This document shows positions 24,222 to 33,322 of a DNA stretch of 64,000 bases, in pieces. This DNA comes from Mucilaginibacter sp. SJ (GTDB taxonomy: Bacteria > Bacteroidota > Bacteroidia > Sphingobacteriales > Sphingobacteriaceae), in NCBI RefSeq assembly GCF_028993635.1, contig NZ_CP118631.1, positions 2,294,001 through 2,358,000 of the forward strand, given 5' to 3'. The translations under genes and the position numbers were made by a program. Numbering within the stretch: position 1 is the first letter of the stretch; every line of letters starts with the position of its first letter. The notes under the pieces were generated by a model, which was not told the DNA's origin, ran no database searches, and worked only from the letters and a program-made list of their open reading frames with translations.

Positions 24222-26696
24222 CTATCTGCTTATTTCAATATGTTTAAAGTTTTTACTGTATTTAAACTCTACCGTTTTATCATCATTTAGCTGAAATTCT
24301 TTAATCTCCTTACCATCTACTTTTATTTTTGATGGCGTAAAAGGCAAACCTATCAGGTTAAAATGATAGCCGTCATAACGTGGGGTATATAAACCTTCCA
24401 GGCTCTGATCAATAGTTAAATTTTTGCTGCTGCCATTTACCACAAACTTTTTCTCCAGGTAAATATCCTGCTCGTAAGCAAATGTTTCGCCGTAATCTTC
24501 AAACAGGAATGAGTTTACTTCATAATCGGTATAGTAAATATTCAGCTTTACTTCTTCAATCTCTTTGTGGCCAACATACTGCATTACCGGGTATTCAGGT
24601 ATCACCGAACCAGCTTTTATAAACAGCGGTATAGTTTCAAGCGGCGTATCAACCGATACTTCCTGCCCGCCGTCAACAAGCTCATAAGTCCAGAAGTTGT
24701 ACCATTTACCTTTAGGCAGATATACATTGCGTTTGATCTGTCCCGGTTCCATCACAGGGCAAACCAGGATCTTATCACCATATGTAAACTCGTCCTGGCG
24801 GAAATGGTTAACCTGCGTATCCTGCTCGTGCATCACTATCGGCCTCAAAATAGGAAAACCATAGCGGTGGTGCTCCCAGAAAGTTGAGTACAGGTATGGG
24901 ATTAAACGGTAACGCAGTTCGATAAACTTACGGTTGATTGCCGTGAACGGCTCGCCAAAACTCCACGGTTCACGCTCTTTGGTATCACCTGCCGAGTGCG
25001 CGCGCATAAACGGCGAAAAGGTGCCCATCTGGATCCAGCGGGTAAACAGTTCGCCATCGGGCTCACCACTAAAACCGCCAATGTCGGTACCGCAAAACGG
25101 AATGCCCGATATCGACAAGCGCTGACACTGGATATTACCCAGCTTAAGGTGTTCCCATGAGGCCACGTTATCACCGGTCCACACCGATGAAAAGCGTTGT
25201 ACGCCTGAGTAACCTGCCCTTGTAATGGTAAAAGGACGTTTGTTTTTCATGATCTTGCGCAAGCCTTCGTAGGTTGAGCGCACCATCTGCATGCCATAAA
25301 TATTATGTGCCTTACGGTGCGAGCCGCGGTAACCATCGTACTGGTGACGCACATCATCAGGGAAAGTACCTGCTCCAAATACAGCAGGCTCGTTCATATC
25401 GTTCCAAACACCGGCAACGCCCATTTGCACCAGTTCATCAAACAAGCCGCCCCACCATTCGCGTACCTCGGGGTTGGTAAAATCAGGGAACTGGCAACGG
25501 CCCGGCCATACGTGGCCTTCCATAAAGTAATCGTCGCTGCGGCGGCAGAAATATTTTTTCTCCTTACCTTCCCTAAACACCTCGTAGTTATCATCCACAC
25601 GGATCCCAGGATCAATAATTACAACCGTTTTAAAACCATCGGCAGCAAGCTCGCTGATCATCTTTTTAGGATCGGGGAAATACTTGCGGTTCCAGGTAAA
25701 GCAACGGTAACCATCCATATAATCGATATCCAGGTAGATACCATCGCACGGGATCTGGTTTTCGCGGAAACCTTTCGCAATCTTTTTAACTTTAGATTCA
25801 GGATAATAGCTCCAGCGGCATTGGTGATAACCCAGCGCCCAAAGTGGTGGCATAGGGTGCGTACCGGTTAAGGTATGGTAGCTTTTCACCACGTCCATCA
25901 TATGCGGACCGTGGATATAATAGTATTGCAGTTCGCCGCCATCGGCCCAGAAACTTGTTTTAGTTCTGTCTTCGGCACCAAAATCAAACTGTGCTTTAAA
26001 GGTATTATCAAAGAAGATACCGTGTGCTATACCCTCATTTATACTGATGTAAAAAGGGATACTGCGGTACAAAGGGTCCTGGTTCCACTGAAACGAGTAG
26101 GCATCAGTGTTCCAGTTTTTTAGCCTTTTGCCACGCAGGTTAAATTCGGTTGGTTTATCGCCTAAGCCAAAGAAGCTTTCGTCGGGTGCACAGGTTTTGG
26201 TACAAAACACATAATAACCGCCCGCCTGCACGTTCTCTTCCCAATGCATTGGCACAGCATCGATGCTGGTTACATGGTTGCTGCTATCTGAAAAAGAGAT
26301 AAAGAAATCCTTTTTGCGGATATGGCAGTTCACTTTATAAGTAGATACCCGAAATTCATTATCATCTTCATGCAGGGTAAAACCTGCCGCCTTGGTTGGC
26401 AGCTTAGGTACCCCGTATGAAAAATCATCTAAAAAAACGCTATGCGGCGCAAGCCTCACACGAATAATCTCGTCGGTAACAACTATTACTTCAACTTTAG
26501 CGTCGCCATCAGTAAAGTAGAACTTATTCCCCACCTGATCGGCATGATTGGGTACACCGAGATACTTTTTTACAACCGGCTTAATACCATCGGCAGGGTT
26601 ATTAAGATGGTGAAATTCCTCTTCTTCTTCAAGTAAGTTTTCTGCTTCAATTAACTTACTGGTTATCAACTCCGGATTTGGGGTATTACTTTCCAT
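24222..26696 (-). CDS. GH31 alpha-glucosidase
   Basis: 824 residues, normal for bacterial GH31. The nucleophile is Asp433 in WNDMNEP, and the downstream TRAGYSGVQRFSSVWTGDN segment carries the acid/base region. No signal peptide is seen (MESNTPNPEL start), so it is probably cytoplasmic and cleaves alpha-linked glucose from maltose, isomaltose or maltodextrins entering by the MFS transporter encoded just upstream (110 bases). Specificity for alpha-1,4 or alpha-1,6 bonds cannot be read from sequence. Confidence 0.92.
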   Translation of the reverse strand: MESNTPNPELITSKLIEAENLLEEEEEFHHLNNPADGIKPVVKKYLGVPNHADQVGNKFYFTDGDAKVEVIVVTDEIIRVRLAPHSVFLDDFSYGVPKLPTKAAGFTLHEDDNEFRVSTYKVNCHIRKKDFFISFSDSSNHVTSIDAVPMHWEENVQAGGYYVFCTKTCAPDESFFGLGDKPTEFNLRGKRLKNWNTDAYSFQWNQDPLYRSIPFYISINEGIAHGIFFDNTFKAQFDFGAEDRTKTSFWADGGELQYYYIHGPHMMDVVKSYHTLTGTHPMPPLWALGYHQCRWSYYPESKVKKIAKGFRENQIPCDGIYLDIDYMDGYRCFTWNRKYFPDPKKMISELAADGFKTVVIIDPGIRVDDNYEVFREGKEKKYFCRRSDDYFMEGHVWPGRCQFPDFTNPEVREWWGGLFDELVQMGVAGVWNDMNEPAVFGAGTFPDDVRHQYDGYRGSHRKAHNIYGMQMVRSTYEGLRKIMKNKRPFTITRAGYSGVQRFSSVWTGDNVASWEHLKLGNIQCQRLSISGIPFCGTDIGGFSGEPDGELFTRWIQMGTFSPFMRAHSAGDTKEREPWSFGEPFTAINRKFIELRYRLIPYLYSTFWEHHRYGFPILRPIVMHEQDTQVNHFRQDEFTYGDKILVCPVMEPGQIKRNVYLPKGKWYNFWTYELVDGGQEVSVDTPLETIPLFIKAGSVIPEYPVMQYVGHKEIEEVKLNIYYTDYEVNSFLFEDYGETFAYEQDIYLEKKFVVNGSSKNLTIDQSLEGLYTPRYDGYHFNLIGLPFTPSKIKVDGKEIKEFQLNDDKTVEFKYSKNFKHIEISR

Positions 26697-26806
26697 TCAA
26701 ACAAATTAGTGGCTTCTGCAAAGATGTATAAAGTGTACTTACTACGCAATATACAATAATTGAATTAACGAAAAACCATTAACCGTGCCAAATCCTTAAC
26801 TTTTAT

Positions 26807-28177
26807 TCAATTTGCAGCTTCAATTATTTGAATTTTCTTACCATCCCGAACAAAAAGAACAGCTATCGCCCCCAGGAACATAAAAATACCGGCCATTACC
26901 AAAGCATAAATGGCATGCCCGCTGTATGCATATTTCACTATCGGACCACCAATAATGCCATTAACTATTTGCGGAAAAGTAATAAAGAAATTAAAGATAC
27001 CCATGTATACGCCTATCTTTTTGGCTGGTATTGAGCTTGATAGAATAGCATAAGGCATAGCCAAAATACTTCCCCAGGCTAAACCAACGCCAATCATTGA
27101 CAATATTAACAAACGTGGATCCGGGATAAAAAATACGGAGATTAACCCTAAACCGCCCATAGTTAATGAAAACGCATGCGCTTTTTTTCGGCTCAGTTTT
27201 TTAACTATGCGCGGCAATAACAAAGCATACACTGCCGATACTAAATTATATACACCAAACAATACATTTACCCAGTTGGCGGCATCATTATAGGCTGCTG
27301 AGGAAGTATCCCCTGCCGGGATGTGGTAAACATGATCAACAACTGCCGGGGTGGTAAATACCCACATAGAGAAAAGTGCGAACCAGGAGAAAAACTGTAC
27401 CAACCCTAATTGTTTCATAGTTTTGGGCATGTTGACCAGATCGGAGAAGATCTCCAACAAACCGCCCTTATGCGCAGATACTGTTTCGTCCTTTTCATGA
27501 AAAGTTGCATAAACTTCGGGGGGATACTCTTTAGTGCGGACCACCGTCCATAAAATAGCGCCTATCAATACAGCCGCACCGATATAGAAAGAATAAAGTA
27601 CGTTATCGGGTACAATGCCCTGATTGGCTGTTTTGGCTATTCCAAACCATTCGGCAAAAACATAAGGTAACCATGAACCAATTACAGCGCCTACACCTAT
27701 CAAGCAGGTTTGCATGGAAAAACCGGTGGTATGCTGACTATCGGGCAGGTTATCGGCCACCAGAGCCCTGAAGGGTTCCATGGCCACATTAAACGATGCA
27801 TCCATGATCATGAGCATGCCTGCCCCTACTACAATTGGCGGGATCAGCGCGGCCAGCATAGATGAATTTGGCATAAAGAACAGTGCTGCACCAGATAAAA
27901 TAGCCCCTGTTAAAAAATACGGGCGGCGGCGGCCAAGGCGGTTCCAGGTCCTGTCGCTGTAATGACCAATAATAGGCTGAACAACCATACCTGTAATAGG
28001 CGCAGCCAGCCAAAACCACGACAAATGCTCCACATCGGCACCAAAAGTTTGCAGAATGCGGCTTGCGTTACCTGTTTGTAAGGCAAAACCAAACTGGATG
28101 CCCAAAAAGCCGAAGCTCATGTTAAAGATCTGCCAAAAGCTTAACCGTGGCTTTTGCGCGATAGTTGGTTTACTCAT
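26807..28177 (-). CDS. MFS sugar transporter (maltose/sucrose, SLC45-like)
   Basis: 456 residues from the ATG at 28177, with twelve membrane helices and GHYSDRTWNRLGRRRPYFL in the first cytoplasmic loop, typical of the glycoside-cation symporter group related to SLC45/SUC transporters. It probably imports maltose or another disaccharide across the inner membrane. A GTG 11 codons upstream at 28210 would place coding sequence next to the repeat at 28199 and is less likely. Its place between the alpha-amylase and the alpha-glucosidase genes supports maltose or maltodextrin as cargo. Confidence 0.88.
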   Translation of the reverse strand: MSKPTIAQKPRLSFWQIFNMSFGFLGIQFGFALQTGNASRILQTFGADVEHLSWFWLAAPITGMVVQPIIGHYSDRTWNRLGRRRPYFLTGAILSGAALFFMPNSSMLAALIPPIVVGAGMLMIMDASFNVAMEPFRALVADNLPDSQHTTGFSMQTCLIGVGAVIGSWLPYVFAEWFGIAKTANQGIVPDNVLYSFYIGAAVLIGAILWTVVRTKEYPPEVYATFHEKDETVSAHKGGLLEIFSDLVNMPKTMKQLGLVQFFSWFALFSMWVFTTPAVVDHVYHIPAGDTSSAAYNDAANWVNVLFGVYNLVSAVYALLLPRIVKKLSRKKAHAFSLTMGGLGLISVFFIPDPRLLILSMIGVGLAWGSILAMPYAILSSSIPAKKIGVYMGIFNFFITFPQIVNGIIGGPIVKYAYSGHAIYALVMAGIFMFLGAIAVLFVRDGKKIQIIEAAN

Positions 28178-28198
28178 AATTGGTTTTATAATGTCAGA

Positions 28199-28389
28199 AT
28201 CAGAATTCACAAAATTTTAGAATTTACAGAATACAAGGGTATCATACCGGGCCTGTCGAAGCATGATGAGCAGGGTTTCTGCACGCGACCCTTCGACAGG
28301 CTCAGGGTGACAGGCCTCAACCGAAACACTATGGTATTTTCACAACATGATAAGCATTCTGTTAATTCTAAAACTCCGTAAATTCTGAT
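28199..28389. repeat. Nested inverted repeat between transporter and amylase genes
   Basis: Outer arms 28199-28232 and 28356-28389 pair over 34 bases with five mismatches (ATCAGAATT... type). Inner arms CCTGTCGAAG (28252-28261) and CTTCGACAGG (28291-28300) are perfect. The outer arm overlaps the stop codon of the amylase gene by one base. Confidence 0.75.
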
Positions 28390-30203
28390 CAAAACTCCAG
28401 CAACATACCACTCATAGCTGGCAGGCTTACTTCAACACCATTACGTATATCATCGGTATCGAATTTAGCGCCGCTTAGCAGGTCGGTAAATTGTTTATGG
28501 CCGCTTTGGTTTAATTTTGTTAACAGGTCTTCAGGAAGCTTTACGGTTAGTTTACGTTCGCTCCGGTTAAAATTGGTTATCACTAATATACGCTGATTAT
28601 TAGTATAACGCACGTAGATATACAAGCGGGTATCAAATCCCGGTTGACGCTCGTTAGCTATCATTAACTCATAAAACGCACCCGATTTAAGAGCATCGCT
28701 GTTATGCACCGCTGTGAGCAGGTTATGATAAAAGCTACGGAGCTTTTGCTGATCGGCAGATAATTGAGCGCCATCATACGCATGGTTGTTTACCCATTTT
28801 TGATGCTGAGGCACACCCCAGTAATCAAATATAGAGGTACGACCGTCGTTACCGCTAAAACCTTCATTACCGATAGCAGGCTCCCCTACCTCCTGACCGA
28901 AATAAACCATTACCGGACCGGTGTTCAGCGTAGCCGTAACAATCATACCCGGAACAGCCAGCCATGGGTTACCGGCGAAATCATTAGAAGCAATGCGCTG
29001 CTCATCATGGTTTTCCATAAAGCGCAGCATATGCTCGTCAATACCTTTGCTATCGTGGTTCCAAACAGCGTTAATTTCCCAGGTTGATGAGTTATGTTCA
29101 TCGCGGGTAAGGCGTTTAATGGCATCGTACAGGCCTACCTTATCATACAGGTAATCAAACTTGCCTTTAAAAATATAATCGTTGTATTTGCCTTTGTCGT
29201 AAGCTTCGCCGATGAAAATAATGCCCGGATGTTCAGCTTTAAGCTTAGGGATCACCCAGCCCCAAAACTCAATCGGTACCATCTCCACCATATCGCAGCG
29301 GAAACCGTCGACGCCTTTTTCGCTCCAGTAATGCAGGATATCATAAACCTTGTTCCACAGTGGTGGGATAGGGTCAAAATAGCCGCGACGGTGATCCATA
29401 TAATCAACACCATAATTCAGCTTCATGGTCTCAAACCAGTCATTAATTGACGGGGCAGCACTGAACACATCATTGCCGGTTGCCTTAGCCGGGTTCTCAT
29501 CAAATTTGCCATCCTTCAGCGGACTATTAAACTCGTCACCTCCCGGATTATAACCCGACGGTACAACAAAAGCCTGACCAGGCATATAGTAAAAATCGTT
29601 AGTTGGACTAAAAGCCTTGCTCTTATCATCATCCTCGCCAAAATCACGCACCCCGGCCGGTTTAACGTCCGAACCATAGGTACGGGCTACGTGGTTTGGA
29701 ACCAAATCCATCAATACTTTTAAACCGTTGTTATGGGTACGCTTGATCAACGCTTCATACTCACCTATCCGGTTGTGTACGTCAACTGCCAGGTCGGGAT
29801 CGATATCGTAATAATCCTTAATAGCATAAGGCGAACCTGCCCTGCCCTTCACTATATCCGGATCATCGGCTTTAATACCATATTGCGAATAATCAGTCAT
29901 GGTAGCGTGCTCAATTACGCCCGTGTACCAAACATAGGTAAAGCCCATTTTTTTGATCTCCTGCAGGGCTTTATCGTTGATATCGTTCAGCTTGCCTACA
30001 CCGTTTTCCTCAATGGATCCATTAGTTTTATTAATTGTGTTGGTATTGCCAAACAGGCGGGGCAATAACTGATATATGATGAGCTTATGGTTGGTAGTTT
30101 GTTCCATGCGTTTTTTTGTATGATGTGGTTTTACCTGTGCCAACGTAATAACGGGCAACATTGTTGCAGCAATAAACCATGTAAAGATTTTATTGCCTTT
30201 CAT
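28389..30203 (-). CDS. GH13 alpha-amylase, exported
   Basis: 604 residues from the ATG at 30203, with a signal peptide (about 1-22, ending TLAQ). GH13 motifs are complete: DLVPNHV, GVDGFRCDMV with nucleophile Asp305, FIGEAYD with the acid/base Glu, and ENHDEQR. It should cut internal alpha-1,4 bonds of starch or maltodextrin outside the inner membrane. The GH65 stop and this ATG share one base (TGATG), so the two are translationally coupled. The stop is embedded in the edge of the nested repeat. Confidence 0.93.
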   Translation of the reverse strand: MKGNKIFTWFIAATMLPVITLAQVKPHHTKKRMEQTTNHKLIIYQLLPRLFGNTNTINKTNGSIEENGVGKLNDINDKALQEIKKMGFTYVWYTGVIEHATMTDYSQYGIKADDPDIVKGRAGSPYAIKDYYDIDPDLAVDVHNRIGEYEALIKRTHNNGLKVLMDLVPNHVARTYGSDVKPAGVRDFGEDDDKSKAFSPTNDFYYMPGQAFVVPSGYNPGGDEFNSPLKDGKFDENPAKATGNDVFSAAPSINDWFETMKLNYGVDYMDHRRGYFDPIPPLWNKVYDILHYWSEKGVDGFRCDMVEMVPIEFWGWVIPKLKAEHPGIIFIGEAYDKGKYNDYIFKGKFDYLYDKVGLYDAIKRLTRDEHNSSTWEINAVWNHDSKGIDEHMLRFMENHDEQRIASNDFAGNPWLAVPGMIVTATLNTGPVMVYFGQEVGEPAIGNEGFSGNDGRTSIFDYWGVPQHQKWVNNHAYDGAQLSADQQKLRSFYHNLLTAVHNSDALKSGAFYELMIANERQPGFDTRLYIYVRYTNNQRILVITNFNRSERKLTVKLPEDLLTKLNQSGHKQFTDLLSGAKFDTDDIRNGVEVSLPAMSGMLLEF

Positions 30204-32512
30204 CACACTTCAACCAGCAGTTCGTCATTGGCTTTCACCAATTGCTCTTTACCATAAACCAGCACTGTTGTTTCCACATCCGAAGCATTTTTGATCTGCA
30301 CACCTTCCTTGCTTACTTTTATATCCAGTAAGGCACCACGGAAACCAATATGGAACGAAAATGACGACCATTTTTCAGGAATAAACGGTTGGAACGAAAG
30401 CTTACCATCCCTTACACGCATACCGCCAAACCCTTCAACAACAGCCATCCAGGTACCGGCCATTGAAGTGATATGGCAGCCATCCTCAGTATCATTGTTA
30501 TAATCATCCAGATCCAAACGAGCTGTGCGCAGGTAAAACTCATAGGCACGCGCTTCATCGCCAAGCTTGGCAGCCAAAATAGCGTGCACGCATGGCGATA
30601 AGGATGATTCATGCACGGTACGTGGCTCGTAGAAATCAAAGTTTCGGCGAATGGTATCTATATCGTACTGATCTTCAAAAAAGTAAATCCCCTGCAATAC
30701 GTCGGCCTGTTTAATGTAGCATGAACGCAGGATCCTGTCCCAGCTCCATTTTTGGTTAATAGGTCGCTCTGACGCGGGCAGATCTTTTACCAGGATCTGC
30801 TCTTTATCCAGGTAACCATCCTGTTGTAAAAATACCTGGCGTTTCTCGTCGTATGGGTAATACATCTTTTGGATAATATCGTTGAAACGGCCAAATTCGG
30901 TTTCCTCATTCAGGCTTACCTTGCTCATCAATGCGGCGTATTTTTCCGGATCAGCTGTTTTTATCTTATCAGCAACATCAATAGTATATTGCATACACCA
31001 GGTAGCAATAGTACTGGTGTACCAGTTATTGTTTACGTTGTTCTCGTATTCGTTTGGCCCGGTTACGCCCAGCATTACGTACTGCTGTCTGTCCTCCGAC
31101 CAGTTAACCCTTTGCGACCAAAACCTGGCTATACCCAACAATACTTCAAAACCGTAATCGCCTAAATAAGCTTCATCGCCGGTATAACGCACGTAGTTAT
31201 AAATAGCAAACGCAATAGCCCCATTACGGTGGATCTCCTCAAAAGTGATCTCCCATTCGTTATGGCATTCGGTGCCATCCATGGTAACCATTGGATATAA
31301 GGCAGCGCCATTTTTAAATCCTAATAATTGCGCGTTTTCAATGGCTTTACCCAATTGTTTATAGCGGTAAAGCAGCAAATTACGGGTAACCTTTTGTGGT
31401 GCAGTTGAGAGATAAAAAGGCACACAATAGGCCTCAGTATCCCAATAGGTAGAACCGCCATATTTTTCGCCGGTAAAGCCTTTAGGGCCGATATTCAGTC
31501 GGTCATCTTCGCCGGTATAGGTTTGGTTAAGCTGATAAATATTGAAGCGGATAGCCTGTTGTGCAGAAACATCACCATCAATGATAATATCATTATGTTT
31601 CCATTTTTCGGCCCAGGCAGCGGCTTGCTCGGCAAGCATGGTATCAAAACCTTTCGCGCTGATCCGGTTTAATGTAGCGTTTAACTGCTCCACCAGCTCT
31701 TCGGGCTTATAGTTTTGGGATGACAGGTTAGCGGCGTATTTAATTACCGTAATACTTTCGCCCTGTTTTGCCTGCAGATCAACTTTAGCAGCTACGTATT
31801 TTTCTTTTTCGATAGCCTTGGTAGCCGGTTCAACAGCAACGCCATTTTGAAGGATGTTAAACTTCATGCCCGTAGCAACCTCAAATCCCGTTTTTTTGGT
31901 GCGCATTACAATGTAACCGCCATCGGTTTGTGTGGCTTTGCTCACTTCGTCCCAAAATTTTTCATCATAGTTGGAATCTTTGTTCACCACATCGCCATCA
32001 ATTGAAGGCGTTAAGGTGATGGCCCCACTGAAGTTTAACGGCGTAAGGGTGTATTTGATAGCACCGGTTTCATCGTCGGCCATACTGCAAAAGCGGATAG
32101 CCTCTACTTTTACTTCTTTACCAGATGCTGTTTTAGCGCTAAAATCGCGCTTCAGGTAACCTTCTTTCATGTTTAGTTCCCGGCGAAAACTGAATACTTC
32201 GCATTTAGCAAGGTCAAGTTGCTCGCCGTCAATTACCACATCAATACTAACCCAATTGGCGGCGTTAAGCACTTTAGCAAAATATTCGGGATAACCATTC
32301 TTCCACCAGCCTACACGGGTTTTATCGGGATAGTACACCCCGGCTACATAGTTGCCCAACAGGGTATCGCCGCTGTAAGCTTCTTCAAAATTGGCGCGCT
32401 GGCCCATGCGGCCATTACCTAAGCTGAAGATACTTTCAGAAATTTTATTGTAATGAGGATCGAAGCCTTCTTCAATTATCTTCCACTCATCAGCTTTTAT
32501 ATAGTTTTTCAT
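30203..32512 (-). CDS. GH65 disaccharide phosphorylase, probably maltose phosphorylase
   Basis: 769 residues. The catalytic acid is Glu488 in GPNEYENNVNNN, and the phosphate-binding segment is HESSLSPC. GH65 phosphorylases split maltose, trehalose or kojibiose with phosphate to glucose and beta-glucose-1-phosphate in the cytoplasm. The beta-phosphoglucomutase gene just upstream uses exactly that product, which makes phosphorolysis the likely mode. Maltose is the best guess from the neighbours; trehalose or kojibiose remain possible. Confidence 0.93.
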   Translation of the reverse strand: MKNYIKADEWKIIEEGFDPHYNKISESIFSLGNGRMGQRANFEEAYSGDTLLGNYVAGVYYPDKTRVGWWKNGYPEYFAKVLNAANWVSIDVVIDGEQLDLAKCEVFSFRRELNMKEGYLKRDFSAKTASGKEVKVEAIRFCSMADDETGAIKYTLTPLNFSGAITLTPSIDGDVVNKDSNYDEKFWDEVSKATQTDGGYIVMRTKKTGFEVATGMKFNILQNGVAVEPATKAIEKEKYVAAKVDLQAKQGESITVIKYAANLSSQNYKPEELVEQLNATLNRISAKGFDTMLAEQAAAWAEKWKHNDIIIDGDVSAQQAIRFNIYQLNQTYTGEDDRLNIGPKGFTGEKYGGSTYWDTEAYCVPFYLSTAPQKVTRNLLLYRYKQLGKAIENAQLLGFKNGAALYPMVTMDGTECHNEWEITFEEIHRNGAIAFAIYNYVRYTGDEAYLGDYGFEVLLGIARFWSQRVNWSEDRQQYVMLGVTGPNEYENNVNNNWYTSTIATWCMQYTIDVADKIKTADPEKYAALMSKVSLNEETEFGRFNDIIQKMYYPYDEKRQVFLQQDGYLDKEQILVKDLPASERPINQKWSWDRILRSCYIKQADVLQGIYFFEDQYDIDTIRRNFDFYEPRTVHESSLSPCVHAILAAKLGDEARAYEFYLRTARLDLDDYNNDTEDGCHITSMAGTWMAVVEGFGGMRVRDGKLSFQPFIPEKWSSFSFHIGFRGALLDIKVSKEGVQIKNASDVETTVLVYGKEQLVKANDELLVEV

Positions 32513-32513
32513 T

Positions 32514-32629
32514 TGCCCCCTCTGAATCTCCCTCTAAAAGGGGAGACTTTTAGTTTAATAGTTAATAGTTTATTATGCCTCCATGCAATTCAAACGCCCT
32601 CTCCCTTTAGGGGAGGGTTGGGTGGGGCT
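32514..32629. repeat. Composite palindromic repeat, second copy
   Basis: Left part with CTCCCTCTAAAAGGGGAGACTTTTAG-type sequence, right part (32596-32629) with CCTCTCCCTTTAGGGGAGGG followed by TTGGGTGGGGCT. It matches the two-part element at 16649-16733 and overlaps the stop codon of the phosphoglucomutase gene. Confidence 0.65.
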
Positions 32630-33279
32630 TATAGTTTATACAATTTATCCAAAGTCATTTCGTCCAAACCTTTAATAACCAGGTTGGCGCCCTTAAGCAC
32701 ATCGGGCAAGCCGATGCCTACCACTTTCATATCCCCGGCAACGGCGGCCTCAACACCAGCAATGGCATCTTCAAAAACCACGCATTCTTCAGGTAAAACG
32801 CCCAGGGCCTGTGCACCCGCCAAAAATACTTCGGGATCTGGTTTGGCTTTACTTACTTTGTTACCATCAATCACCGCATCAAACATATCGGTGATACCAA
32901 TTTTTTCCAATATGGTCATTGAGTTTTTACTGGCGGAACCCAGCGCCGTTTTAAGACCTACCGCACGGCAGGTTGTTAAAAACTCTTTGGCACCAGGCAG
33001 GATCTCTTCGGGTTTCATTTGGTTTACCATTTCCATATACCAGGTATTTTTCAGGGTGGCCATTTGCTCCTGCTCGGCCTCTGTTTTGGTAACACCGCCC
33101 CAGCTCAGTATCAATTGCAGCGAACGTACACGGCTTACGCCCTTCAACTGTTCGTTCTGATGTTCAGTAAAATCAAAACCAAGCGAGTTGGCCAGCCTTT
33201 TCCAGGCTTTATAATGATAAACGGCGGTATCAACTATTACACCGTCGAGGTCGAAAATACAGGCTTTTATTGTATTCAT
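32629..33279 (-). CDS. pgmB: Beta-phosphoglucomutase
   Basis: 216 residues, HAD superfamily. The nucleophile and acid/base aspartates are Asp10 and Asp12 in FDLDGVIVDT; GSASKN, SKAKPDPEVF and FEDAIAGVEAA are the other HAD motifs, the last typical of PgmB. It converts beta-glucose-1-phosphate to glucose-6-phosphate, taking the GH65 product into glycolysis. It lies 43 bases after the neopullulanase-like gene and 116 bases before the GH65 gene. Confidence 0.94.
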   Translation of the reverse strand: MNTIKACIFDLDGVIVDTAVYHYKAWKRLANSLGFDFTEHQNEQLKGVSRVRSLQLILSWGGVTKTEAEQEQMATLKNTWYMEMVNQMKPEEILPGAKEFLTTCRAVGLKTALGSASKNSMTILEKIGITDMFDAVIDGNKVSKAKPDPEVFLAGAQALGVLPEECVVFEDAIAGVEAAVAGDMKVVGIGLPDVLKGANLVIKGLDEMTLDKLYKL

Positions 33280-33322
33280 TTTTTCGGTAAAACACAGGGA
33301 ATTAGTCCCCTAAGATATTATT

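Noticed and set aside
25305..25871. Open frame of 188 codons opposite the GH31 gene
   Set aside because: Antisense to the catalytic region of a full-length enzyme; no independent evidence.
32453..33160. Open frame of 235 codons opposite pgmB
   Set aside because: Antisense to a complete HAD enzyme; begins inside a repeat; no motif.
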